Part shown: in pieces, positions 50,884 through 59,715 of the stretch | Layout: the number at the start of each line of letters is the position of its first letter | Numbering within the stretch: position 1 is the stretch's first letter | Origin: JALORV01 sp963702595 | GTDB lineage: Bacteria > Pseudomonadota > Gammaproteobacteria > Burkholderiales > Burkholderiaceae_F | Assembly (NCBI GenBank): GCA_963702595.1 | Contig: CAVPDC010000010.1 | Span: 62,001-126,000, forward strand | Length of the DNA stretch: 64,000 nt | Direction: 5' to 3' | Notes under the pieces: generated by a model | Told to the model about the DNA's origin: nothing | The model's database searches: none | The model's input: the letters and a program-made list of their open reading frames with translations, nothing else | Program-made: the position numbers and the translations under genes

Positions 50884-53022
50884 TCAGCGTCGCCGCACGG
50901 CGATCACGCCCGCCACTTCCCGGATCAGCGCCGCCACGCGCGCGATCTCGGCGGCGCTGCCGACCTCGGCCGTGAACTCCATGCGAGCTTCGCCGCGCTG
51001 GCTCTGCGTGCTGACGCCGATCACGTTGAGCTTTTCTCGCACGAAGACCTCGGAGATGTCCCGCAGCAGGCCCTGCCGGTCCTGCGCAATGACTAGCAGT
51101 TCGACCGGATAAACCGCGTCAGCCTGGTGTCCCCACGCCACCTCGACGACACGCTCCGGCTGGCGCCTGATCAGCGCCTGCAGATTCGAGCACCCGGCGC
51201 GATGGATCGAGACTCCGCGTCCACGGGTCACGTAGCCACCGATCTCGTCGGGGGGCGCTGGTCGGCAGCAACGCGCCAACTGCGTCAGCAATGAGTCGAC
51301 GCCGACCACCAGCACCTTGCCCCGCCCGTGCGTCGGATCGCGCGGCTTGCCGGCCAGCATGTGAGGCGCCGGTTCGGGCTCGACCGTGGCCGGTGCGAGC
51401 GCATGCTCGATCGAGCGCACACTGAACTCTTCCTTGGTGGCCGCCGCGCAGAGTTCGTCGACGTTGTCGAACCCGAGCCGCTTCGCCAGGTCGTCGAGCT
51501 TCACGGCCGTCTTGCCCAGGCGCTGCAGTTCCTTTTCAACGACTTCGCGTCCGGCGGCGACCGACTGCTCGAACTCGAGCGCGTTGAACCACTGCCTGAC
51601 CTTGGCGCGTGACCGCGCGCTGCGCAGGTAGCCGAGCTCCGGGTTGAGCCAGTCGCGGCTCGGGCCGCCGCTCTTGGCCGAAACGATTTCCACGGTTTGC
51701 CCGGTCGCAAGTGGCGTGTTGAGCGGAACCATCGCGCCGTTGACACGCGCCCCGCGGCAGCGGTGTCCCAGCTCGGAATGAATGTGGTAGGCGAAGTCGA
51801 GCGGCGTGCCGCCGGAAGGCAACTCGACGACCCGCGCCTGCGGCGTCAACACATAAATGCGCTCTTCCGGCACCGGCACGCCCGCCGGAGGCGCATCCAC
51901 TTCTGCGCGCCACGCAAGCAGCTGTCGCAGCCACGCGACCCGGCCCTCATCGTCGTCGCGCCCTTTGCCGCCCTCCTTGTAGCGCCAGTGCGCGGCGACG
52001 CCGAGTTCGGCGTGCTCGTGCATGCGGCGCGTGCGGATCTGGACTTCGAGGGTGCGCCCCGCGTCATCCCCGACCACGGTATGCAGTGACTGGTAGCCAT
52101 TGGACTTGGGCCGGGCGATGTAGTCGTCGTATTCGCTCTCGACTGGCGACCAGGCGGAGTGCACTAGCGCCAGCGCCTGGTAGCACTGCGCGATCTCGTC
52201 GACGATGACGCGCATTCCGCGCACGTCGTACACCTGGTCGAACGCCAGCCCCTTGCTGCGCATCTTGCTGTAGATGCTGTAGATGTGCTTGGGCCGGCCG
52301 GTCACCTCGGCACGTATGCCCGAATCGGCGAGCATTCCCCGCAGGCGCGCCAGCGCAGCGTCGATGAAGGACTCGCGCTCGACGCGCTTTTCGTCCAGCA
52401 GGCGCGCCACCGACTTGTACGTGTCAGGCTCGAGAAAGCGGAACGACAGGTCCTCGAGCTCCCACTTCAGTTGCCAGATACCGAGACGGTTGGCGAGTGG
52501 CGCATACAGCTCCAGCGTCTCGCGCGCGATGGGCTCCGCACCGCCCGCCTTGCTCAGCGCGTAATAGCGCAGGGTCTGCAGGCGTGAAGCGAGGCGCAGC
52601 AGAACGACGCGCAGGTCGTTGGCCATCGCCAGCAGCATGCGCCGCAGTGCCTCGGCCTGGTCATTCGGGTTACTGCGGCTCCGTGCCTCTTCACGGGAGC
52701 GCGTCAGTTCCGATAGCCGCATCAGCTGTCGCAGGTCGGCGACCAGTTGCGCTACGTTGGCGCCGAAGCGGCTGCGCAGCCAGTCGTCGGGATCGCGCAG
52801 GACGTCATACACGCCGAACAGGTGGGCTGCGGCCAGCAGATCGGCATCCGGGCGCAGCGTTGCCACGATCGTTGCGATGCCATCGGCATGCGCGATGAAC
52901 GGCTCACCTGTGCGCAGCGACTTGCCCGCGTACAGCGGCTCCACTATCGCGCGCGTTGCGGCGGCATCGAGCGGCGCACCCGAGTCCGCGCCCTTCGTTT
53001 CCAATGTGGAAGGAATAACCAT
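50884..53022 (-). CDS. relA: (p)ppGpp synthetase RelA
   Basis: A 712-residue RelA/SpoT homologue. The pseudo-hydrolase domain lacks the HD pair (AAAHLFGVYDV where active enzymes have LHD), the synthetase has RGMRVIV and EYDDYIARPKSNGYQSLHT with the ExDD motif of RelA, then TGS (IYVLTPQARVVELPSGGTPL), a helical region, a Cys-rich finger (LARCCRPAPPDEI) and a C-terminal ACT domain. It makes (p)ppGpp on stalled ribosomes. A separate SpoT would be needed for breakdown. Confidence 0.94.
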   Translation of the reverse strand: MVIPSTLETKGADSGAPLDAAATRAIVEPLYAGKSLRTGEPFIAHADGIATIVATLRPDADLLAAAHLFGVYDVLRDPDDWLRSRFGANVAQLVADLRQLMRLSELTRSREEARSRSNPNDQAEALRRMLLAMANDLRVVLLRLASRLQTLRYYALSKAGGAEPIARETLELYAPLANRLGIWQLKWELEDLSFRFLEPDTYKSVARLLDEKRVERESFIDAALARLRGMLADSGIRAEVTGRPKHIYSIYSKMRSKGLAFDQVYDVRGMRVIVDEIAQCYQALALVHSAWSPVESEYDDYIARPKSNGYQSLHTVVGDDAGRTLEVQIRTRRMHEHAELGVAAHWRYKEGGKGRDDDEGRVAWLRQLLAWRAEVDAPPAGVPVPEERIYVLTPQARVVELPSGGTPLDFAYHIHSELGHRCRGARVNGAMVPLNTPLATGQTVEIVSAKSGGPSRDWLNPELGYLRSARSRAKVRQWFNALEFEQSVAAGREVVEKELQRLGKTAVKLDDLAKRLGFDNVDELCAAATKEEFSVRSIEHALAPATVEPEPAPHMLAGKPRDPTHGRGKVLVVGVDSLLTQLARCCRPAPPDEIGGYVTRGRGVSIHRAGCSNLQALIRRQPERVVEVAWGHQADAVYPVELLVIAQDRQGLLRDISEVFVREKLNVIGVSTQSQRGEARMEFTAEVGSAAEIARVAALIREVAGVIAVRRR

Positions 53023-53072
53023 GGTGCGATTATCCCGCCCGCGCGCAGAACACGTTGCGGCACAATGGTCCG

Positions 53073-53906
53073 ATGCTCAAAACGCTTTGGAGCCGTTTCG
53101 CGGGCGGCGGAACCGTTGCGCTGCCAGATGACCTCTGGGATGCAGCGGTGGCATCGTTGCCGTTCGTGGCCCGGGTGAGCACCGAGGATCGCGGCCGGCT
53201 GCGGAGGCTCACAGGACAGTTGCTGGCAACCAAGGAAATGGCGGGTGCTGCCGGGCTCGAACTGACCGCCGAGATTCAGCTCAACATCGCGGTCCAGGCC
53301 TGCCTTCCCGTCCTGAACCTGGGGCTCGACTGGTATCGCGGCTGGACCAGCATCGTCGTTTATCCAGGTGAGTTCCTCGTGCCACGCAGCCTCACCGACG
53401 ACGACGGTGTCGTACACGAATACACGGAGCCAATCGCCGGCGAAGCCTGGGACGGCGGCCCGTTGCTGTTGTCATGGGAGGACAGCCAGGCGGCCGGCAC
53501 GGGCGAGGGAGAAGCGTATTCGGTGGTCATCCACGAGTTCGCCCACAAGATCGATCTGCTGAACGGCGATGCCGATGGCGTACCACCCTTCTCTGCGTCC
53601 CTGCATCCCGGACTCGATGCGCGCCTCTGGCGTGACACACTGGCCGACGCCTACGCGCGCTTCGTCGCGGAACTCGAGATCATCGAGGGCGAGCTGCCTC
53701 GGGACGTCGATCCAGAATCCAGCGCGGCCGACCTCTACTACGCGCACCTGCCGCTCGATGCCTACGCCGCGCAGGACGAAGGCGAGTTCTTTGCCGTCTC
53801 GTCGGAAGCGTTCTTCGTCGAGCCGGCGCGAATGGAACGGGCGTTTCCGCGCTGGTATGCGCTGCTCGCGGCATTCTTCCGGCAGGATCCGCGGGTTGCC
53901 GCATGA
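53073..53906 (+). CDS. mtfA: MtfA-like zinc metallopeptidase (M90)
   Basis: A 277-residue cytosolic peptidase with the HEFAHKIDLLNG zinc motif near residue 157 and a downstream glutamate in SEAFFVEPARM. IQLNIAVQACLPVLNLG and VVYPGEFLVP are M90 family motifs. In E. coli MtfA binds Mlc and affects sugar uptake; here only the family is certain. Starts with ATG 53073, in the divergent gap to relA (50 bases). Confidence 0.88.
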   Translation: MLKTLWSRFAGGGTVALPDDLWDAAVASLPFVARVSTEDRGRLRRLTGQLLATKEMAGAAGLELTAEIQLNIAVQACLPVLNLGLDWYRGWTSIVVYPGEFLVPRSLTDDDGVVHEYTEPIAGEAWDGGPLLLSWEDSQAAGTGEGEAYSVVIHEFAHKIDLLNGDADGVPPFSASLHPGLDARLWRDTLADAYARFVAELEIIEGELPRDVDPESSAADLYYAHLPLDAYAAQDEGEFFAVSSEAFFVEPARMERAFPRWYALLAAFFRQDPRVAA

Positions 53907-54394
53907 AATCGCTGCTGATCGTCTATCACTCGATGACCGGCGCGGCCGAGCAGCTCGCGCGGGCCGCGGCCGAAGGCGCCGGCCGCGAAATCAACCTGCA
54001 GACGAGGCTTCTGCGCGCACCGCAGGCACAGCCGCACGACGTGCTGGCGGCCGATGGGTATCTCTTCGTGATGCCGGAGAATCTCGCGACGATGGCGGGA
54101 CTCATGAAGGACTTCTTCGACCGCGTGTACTACTCCGTGCTGGACCAGGTGAACGGCCGGCCCTATGCCGCGATTATTGCGGCCGGTACCGACGGCGCCG
54201 GTGCGGCGCGACAGGTTCAGCGCATCGCCACCGGACTGCGCCTGCGCGAGATTGCGCCGCCGCTGATCGTGCGCAACGGCGCGCAGACCCCGGAGGCCAT
54301 CCTCGCTCCAAAGCAGGTTGCGACTCACGACCTGGCGCCGGCGCTTGAACTTGGAGCGGCGCTCGCCGCCGGACTCGCCAGCGGCGTTTTCTAG
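53903..54394 (+). CDS. flavodoxin-like NAD(P)H:FMN oxidoreductase family protein
   Basis: A 163-residue flavodoxin fold with the phosphate loop LIVYHSMTGAAEQLARA at the N-terminus, GYLFVMPENLATMAGLMKDF near residue 50 and AAIIAAGTDGAGAARQVQRI near 90. Probably binds FMN and reduces a quinone or other small molecule. Overlaps the mtfA stop by four bases. It ends by sharing the palindrome CTAG with the convergent hydrolase gene. Confidence 0.8.
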   Translation: MKSLLIVYHSMTGAAEQLARAAAEGAGREINLQTRLLRAPQAQPHDVLAADGYLFVMPENLATMAGLMKDFFDRVYYSVLDQVNGRPYAAIIAAGTDGAGAARQVQRIATGLRLREIAPPLIVRNGAQTPEAILAPKQVATHDLAPALELGAALAAGLASGVF

Positions 54395-55330
54395 GGCCGC
54401 TCGCCGGAGTCTGGCGACTGAGTCAGTCCCGCCACCAGGAAGTCGCGCACCACGGCGATCTGATCGGCGGGCATGAAGGTCGGGGCATGTCCGACCCCGT
54501 CGAACTCCACCAGCGCCGGTCGCGGCCCCCGCGTGACCATCGCAGCAGCCGTTTCGGCCGCCAGCAGGTCGGACTCGGCGCCACGCACCAGCAGGGTCCG
54601 CGCCGTGATGCGGTCATACAGCGTCCACATGGCGGCTTCTCCCGCCGCGGCCGCTTCGGGCGTCACGGACTTGAACGGCACCGCAATCGCCGGGTCGTAG
54701 TAAAAGACGTAGCGGTCGCTCTCACGCCGCAGCGTCGGCGCAACCAGTTCGCACCAGTCTTCGCGCGTCTTCAACCCGAACGGCGCCGCGGTCACGGACA
54801 CGTAATCCACGGCCTCCTCGACATTGGCGAACGACACTGGCTGTCCCACGTACGAGCCTATGCGCGCGATCGCCGCCGCGCCCAGCGCGGGGCCGACATC
54901 GTTGATGACCAGCTGGCGGATCGGCGACTCCGGCTGGCCCGCCAGCGCGATGCCGATCAGGCCCGCCCATCGAGGTTCCGACCCAATCGACGCGCTCCAC
55001 ATCGAGACGCGCAATGAGCGTCACCATGTCCGCGACGTACTGGGGCACGGCGTAAAACGCCGGATTGCGCAGCCGGTCGCTGAGGCCGCGCCCGACGACG
55101 TCAGGGCAGATGACCCGGTAGCGGTCCGTCATCGCGCGCGCCAGGCGATCGAAGTCGCGTCCGAGACGCGTCAGCCCATGCACGCACACCAGGACGTTCG
55201 GGTTGTGCGGGTCACCCCACTCCGCATACGCCATCGCATGCAACCCCGCCGGACTCAGGCACTGCACACGATGCAGACGCGGCTCTTCGCGCGCGGATGC
55301 CACTGCGATCCCCTTTGGTTCGATTCCCAC
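54391..55330 (-). pseudogene. alpha/beta hydrolase, frameshifted
   Basis: A good start (GTG at 55328-55330, GGAGG six bases before) opens a frame with VCVHGLTRLGRDFDRLARAM, VICPDVVGRGLSDRL and the nucleophile elbow GTSMGG. Right after the elbow the frame is lost; the continuation LIGIALAGQPESPIRQLVIN, the catalytic aspartate part TLLVRGAESDLL and the histidine part EFDGVGHAP are in the next frame. Removing one G from the run at about 54961-54968 joins them into a normal hydrolase of about 312 residues. Likely a single-base insertion, either real or a sequencing error. Confidence 0.85.
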
Positions 55331-55398
55331 TGGACACCTCCAGGGAAAATTGTAGTCGGCCCGGTGGCATACTCGACGCAGACTGAAGGAGACAATCC

Positions 55399-56178
55399 AT
55401 GCTGAAAGGAAAGACGGCGCTGGTCACGGGCTCGACGAGCGGCATCGGGCTGGGTATGGCGACGGCGCTCGCCGGCCAGGGTGCGAACATCGTCCTGAAC
55501 GGCTTCGGCGAACCCGCCGCGATTGCGGCGATCGAGAAGGAAATCCAGGCAGCAGGAGTGAAGACGCTGTACCACGGCGCCGACATGAGCAAGCCCGACC
55601 AGATTGCAGCGATGGTGCGCGCCGCCGAAGCCGCCTTCGGCCGGGTCGACATCCTCGTAAACAACGCGGGCATCCAGCACGTGTCACCGGTCGAGAGCTT
55701 CCCGGTCGAGCGCTGGGACGCGATCATCGCGATCAACCTCAGCTCCGCATTCCACACGACGCGACTCGCGCTGCCCCGGATGAAGGCCTCGGGCTGGGGC
55801 CGCATCATCAACATCGCCTCGGTCCACGGGTTGGTTGCCTCGGCCGAGAAGTCGGCCTACGTCGCCGCTAAACACGGCCTCGTCGGCTTCACCAAGTCGG
55901 TCGCGCTCGAAACCGCGCGCTCAGGCGTGACCGTCAACGCGATCTGCCCCGGCTGGGTGCTGACTCCGCTGGTGCAAAAGCAGGTCGACGCCCGGGCGGA
56001 GCGCGACAAGCTCAGCCAGGAAGATGCCAAGCAGTCCCTGCTCGGCGAGAAGCAGCCGTCAATGGAATTCGTCACGCCAGAGCAACTGGCCGGGCTTGCG
56101 GTGTTCCTCTGCTCGCCGGCTGCCGACCAGATTCGCGGCGTGGCCTACAACGTCGACGGCGGCTGGTACGCGCAGTAG
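55399..56178 (+). CDS. bdhA: D-3-hydroxybutyrate dehydrogenase
   Basis: A 259-residue short-chain dehydrogenase: NAD site TGSTSGIGLGMATALA at residues 10-25, NNAG, catalytic Ser-Tyr-Lys with the pair YVAAK, and the BDH-specific CPGWVLTPLVQKQ and GGWYAQ terminus. It oxidises 3-hydroxybutyrate to acetoacetate, a step in polyhydroxybutyrate use. Divergent from the broken hydrolase. Confidence 0.92.
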   Translation: MLKGKTALVTGSTSGIGLGMATALAGQGANIVLNGFGEPAAIAAIEKEIQAAGVKTLYHGADMSKPDQIAAMVRAAEAAFGRVDILVNNAGIQHVSPVESFPVERWDAIIAINLSSAFHTTRLALPRMKASGWGRIINIASVHGLVASAEKSAYVAAKHGLVGFTKSVALETARSGVTVNAICPGWVLTPLVQKQVDARAERDKLSQEDAKQSLLGEKQPSMEFVTPEQLAGLAVFLCSPAADQIRGVAYNVDGGWYAQ

Positions 56179-56207
56179 CCGGCAAGCGGCTCCATCGGGC
56201 GAGGGGA

Positions 56208-57110
56208 CTACCCCGCGCGCTCGACTGCCGGCGCAACGTCCACCGCGACATCCAGCGTGTGGCTTGCGCCGCCCTGGATGACACCGCGCAGCGGCACCAC
56301 ATCGCCGTAGTCGCGGCCCACAGCCACTGTCACGTGGCTGGCATCGGGCACGACGGCGTTGGTCGGGTCGAGGTCCACCCAGCCGAGCACGGGGCACCAG
56401 ATCGAAATCCACGCGTGCGACGCATCGGCGCCCAGCAGTCGGGCCTGCCCGGGTGGCGGCTGAGTCTGCAGATAGCCGCTGACGTAACGCGCCGGCAGGC
56501 CGAGCGCACGCAACATGCCAAGCATCAGGTGCGCGAAGTCCTGGCATACACCCCGCCGCAGGCGAAACGCGTCGATCAGCGGAGTGTCGATCTCCGTGAC
56601 GCCAGGCTCGTAGGTGAAATCGCGGTGGAACCTTTCCATCAACGCCGTCGCCGCCGCCAGATAGCTCCGGCCCGGCGTGAAGCTCGGCTGCGCGTAGTCG
56701 TGCAGCGCGGTCAGCAGCGGCACGAATGGCGATGCGAAGACGAACTCGCTGGCCGGACGGAAGGACGCGTCGAGCGTATAGCGCAGATCCGACGCCACCG
56801 CTTCCCAGGATGCGCTCGCGGCCGGATCGAGTTCCCCGGACCGTGGTGCGATCCAGACCCGGCTTCGCATGCCCACCACCAGTGTTTCGTGCGGTACATA
56901 CAGCGCGAACTCGGTCCGCACATTGCCGAACGAGTCCCGCGTATTCGCACATTGCGACGGCGTCGGGTCAATCGTCAGCTGGGCGTCGACGACACGCTGC
57001 CGCCCGTCCTGGCGCGGGATCAGGTGTGCGCAGTGGTAGGCAACTTCGACACGCGCCGCATAGTGCGTCACGGTCCGGTGCGTAACAACGAGTTCCGACC
57101 CGTCCGTCAC
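56208..57110 (-). CDS. transglutaminase-like cysteine protease family protein
   Basis: A 300-residue protein with the N-terminal bacterial transglutaminase beta-sandwich domain (VTHRTVTHYAARVEVAYHCA) and a papain-like catalytic core: Cys in RRGVCQDFAHLMLGM, His in DASHAWISIWCPVLGW, Asp in VDLDPTN. The family can form or cut amide bonds. ATG overlaps the end of the ATP-grasp gene by four bases; last gene of the Anbu operon. Confidence 0.9.
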   Translation of the reverse strand: MTDGSELVVTHRTVTHYAARVEVAYHCAHLIPRQDGRQRVVDAQLTIDPTPSQCANTRDSFGNVRTEFALYVPHETLVVGMRSRVWIAPRSGELDPAASASWEAVASDLRYTLDASFRPASEFVFASPFVPLLTALHDYAQPSFTPGRSYLAAATALMERFHRDFTYEPGVTEIDTPLIDAFRLRRGVCQDFAHLMLGMLRALGLPARYVSGYLQTQPPPGQARLLGADASHAWISIWCPVLGWVDLDPTNAVVPDASHVTVAVGRDYGDVVPLRGVIQGGASHTLDVAVDVAPAVERAG

Positions 57111-59659
57111 GCGTTCACCGTCCTGAACTCGTTAGAGGCATGGCTGAAGTAGCTAGCGCCAATCGCATCCGAAAGCGCGCGCGTGCCGTGCACGAGGCGG
57201 TCCGTCAGTTCCAGCAGCGCGACGTGCCTCCCGCCCAGGCCCAACGCACTCAATTGCTTCAACTCCGGCCAGGCTTCCTGCGCCGGCAGATGCGGGAGCA
57301 GGTTCGCTGCGCCGGGCGCACCGAGGCGTTCGATCTGCTCCGTCAAGCGCCGCGCGACTCCGCGCAATGATTGAGGGTTGGCGGACTCCTGCACCAGCAG
57401 GTCGATCAGCGGCGGTACTTCGAAGCGGCGCTGGTAGAGAGCACGGTACGTGATCGTGCTGTCGAACAGCTGCAGCGCAAGGTCGTAGCCATCCTCGCGC
57501 GCGATGGCCTCGGTTTCGAACAGCACGTGCAAGGCCCGCGCGAGGGTGCCCAGCCGCTCGAGTTGCCTGCCGATCGTCATCAGGCGCCAGCCGTCATCGC
57601 GCGTCATGTGGTCGATCTGCGCCCCGGTGATGGCAGAAAGCTGCACCGCCAGCCGCCCGAGCGCAGCCACGGCCTCGTCTGCCGAGAACACTTCATCGGC
57701 GACGGCGCTGGCACAGTCGGCGGCAAAGCGATCCGCGGTGGCGGCGACGAGCCGCCAGTGATCGGCCGACAGCCGGTCACGGAGGTGCCCGGCAGACCGG
57801 ACGAGCGCCGCCAGGTTGGCTGCGACGCTGCTGCCAGTGCGATCGGCCAGCGCCGAAATCAGCGTGCGCTCGAAGACAGCGACCGACTTGGCCGGCGACG
57901 GGACGTCGGCCGGTACCAGGCCCTGCTCCTCGCACAGCACGGCCAGCGCGTCCAGTACGGGCGATGGCGCCCGGGCATCGTCGCCGATCAGTGTCAGTGC
58001 CGCGCGCGCCAACCGCACCGCCTGATCGGCACGCTCGGCGTTACGTCCCATCCAGAACAGATTCTCGGCGGCACGGCTCGACACGATGCGCCGCGGACCC
58101 GGGAGCTCCTCCGCCCGCAAGGGCGTCGGCAGCATCGAGAACGAATCCACCGGATCGACGGTACGTACCCACGTGTCCTGGCTGGCGCCACCGCGCTGCA
58201 TGGAAACCACACGCTGCTCGCGCATCGCGATCCGGGTCAGGCCGCCTGGCATCACATGCCATTGACCTGCGCCATCGCTGATGGCGTACACACGCAGCAT
58301 GGCTGCGCGCGGCAGCACGGTGCCGTCGTGCAGGGTGGGGGCCATCGGCAAAGGCAGATAGGCCTGCACGGTGTACGCGTCGGGATCGGCCTCGATGCGA
58401 CGACGCAGCGCGGAGATCTGCGACGGCAGCAGCGCGGCACCGATCGCGGCCTCGAAGCCGGGGCGCTGCGCACTCGAAGCATAGGTGGCCTTCACGACCT
58501 TGTCGGACACGGTGTCCACGACTCGTGAGTAGGCCGCCCGTTCACCGCACCACCAGCTCGCAAGCGACGGCAACAGCAGGTCAGCGCCGAGTTCGCGCCT
58601 TGCAATCGCTGGCAGGAAGCCATTGATCGCCGGCGATTCCAGGAAGCCGGAGCCCAGTGCGTTGGCAAGGAGCACGCGTCCGGCGCGCACCGCGCGCAGC
58701 AGGCCCGGCACCCCGAGCGTGGAGTCCCGCCGCAGTTCCAGCGGATCGCAAAAGTCGTCGTCGAGCCGCCGCAGAATGCCGTGCACTGGCTGCAGGCCGT
58801 GCAGTGTCTTCAGGAAGACACGCTCGTCGCGCACGGTCAGGTCGCTGCCTTCGGCCAGTGGAATGCCCAGGTAGCGCGCCAGATAGGCATGTTCGAAGTA
58901 CGTTTCGGTGTACGGACCCGGCGTCAGCAGCACTAGTCGAGCCGCCTCGCCGTCGGCGCGCGGGCTCAGGCGCTGCAGCATGTCGAGCAGGCGGCGGTAG
59001 CTGGCGGCCAGCCGCTGCACCTTCATCTGCCGGAACGCCTCAGGGAAAAGGCGCGAGACGATCAGCCGGTTTTGCAGCGCATAGCCGAGACCCGAGGGCG
59101 CCTGCGTCCTGTGACTGACGACCCACCACTGCCCGTCGGCCGCTCGGGCGATGTCGAAGGCAACGATGTGCAGGAACGTGCCGCCCGGAGGCCGTTGTCC
59201 AACCAGCGGACGCAGGTAGCCCGGATGCCCTAACACCAGTGCCGGCGGCAGCAGGTTGGTCGTAAGCAGCTGCTGTGGCCCGTAGGCATCGGCCATGATT
59301 GCGGCGAGCAACTGCGCGCGCTGCGCAACGCCAGCCTCGATGCGCGCCCACTCATCGGCTTCGATCAGGTAAGGGAAAATGTCCAGCGACCATGGCCGTT
59401 CGCCGCGCCCGTCGTCGCTGTAGACGTTATAGGTGATGCCGTCGTCACGCACCTGACGCTCGATGGTGCCGCGGCGGCGCGTCAGGTCGGCGAACCCGCC
59501 TGGTCCGAGGTGCGCAAAGAACTCGCGCCACGGTCGTCGCAGCGTGCCGTCCGGTGCCCGCAACTCATCGTGGTGGCCCGACGGTGCGGGCGCAGCCAGC
59601 CGCGTCACAAGCGTTGCGGCATCGTGCTCCGGATCGAATTCAAACAGCGACTGTGTCAT
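57107..59659 (-). CDS. circularly permuted ATP-grasp fused to alpha-E domain
   Basis: An 850-residue fusion. The first 500 or so residues are the circularly permuted type 2 ATP-grasp (DUF404/407) region, with GTFLHIVAFDIARAADGQWW, LTPGPYTETYFEHAYLARYL and LPRAAMLRVYAISDG. The alpha-E (DUF403) domain starts near residue 530 with RRIVSSRAAENLFWMGRNAE. These parts are often separate genes; they co-occur with Anbu and transglutaminases. Predicted to form peptide-like bonds. The start is ATG 59657-59659; an upstream in-frame start adds 11 residues. Confidence 0.9.
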   Translation of the reverse strand: MTQSLFEFDPEHDAATLVTRLAAPAPSGHHDELRAPDGTLRRPWREFFAHLGPGGFADLTRRRGTIERQVRDDGITYNVYSDDGRGERPWSLDIFPYLIEADEWARIEAGVAQRAQLLAAIMADAYGPQQLLTTNLLPPALVLGHPGYLRPLVGQRPPGGTFLHIVAFDIARAADGQWWVVSHRTQAPSGLGYALQNRLIVSRLFPEAFRQMKVQRLAASYRRLLDMLQRLSPRADGEAARLVLLTPGPYTETYFEHAYLARYLGIPLAEGSDLTVRDERVFLKTLHGLQPVHGILRRLDDDFCDPLELRRDSTLGVPGLLRAVRAGRVLLANALGSGFLESPAINGFLPAIARRELGADLLLPSLASWWCGERAAYSRVVDTVSDKVVKATYASSAQRPGFEAAIGAALLPSQISALRRRIEADPDAYTVQAYLPLPMAPTLHDGTVLPRAAMLRVYAISDGAGQWHVMPGGLTRIAMREQRVVSMQRGGASQDTWVRTVDPVDSFSMLPTPLRAEELPGPRRIVSSRAAENLFWMGRNAERADQAVRLARAALTLIGDDARAPSPVLDALAVLCEEQGLVPADVPSPAKSVAVFERTLISALADRTGSSVAANLAALVRSAGHLRDRLSADHWRLVAATADRFAADCASAVADEVFSADEAVAALGRLAVQLSAITGAQIDHMTRDDGWRLMTIGRQLERLGTLARALHVLFETEAIAREDGYDLALQLFDSTITYRALYQRRFEVPPLIDLLVQESANPQSLRGVARRLTEQIERLGAPGAANLLPHLPAQEAWPELKQLSALGLGGRHVALLELTDRLVHGTRALSDAIGASYFSHASNEFRTVNA

Positions 59660-59715
59660 TTTCGCCGGTCGCTGCCTGCGCCAATCGCGCACATCTCATT
59701 TCCGGTCGCTGGCAT

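Noticed and set aside
57371..58528. Plus-strand open frame of 385 codons opposite the ATP-grasp gene
   Set aside because: Antisense to a conserved domain, with biased composition and no recognisable motif.
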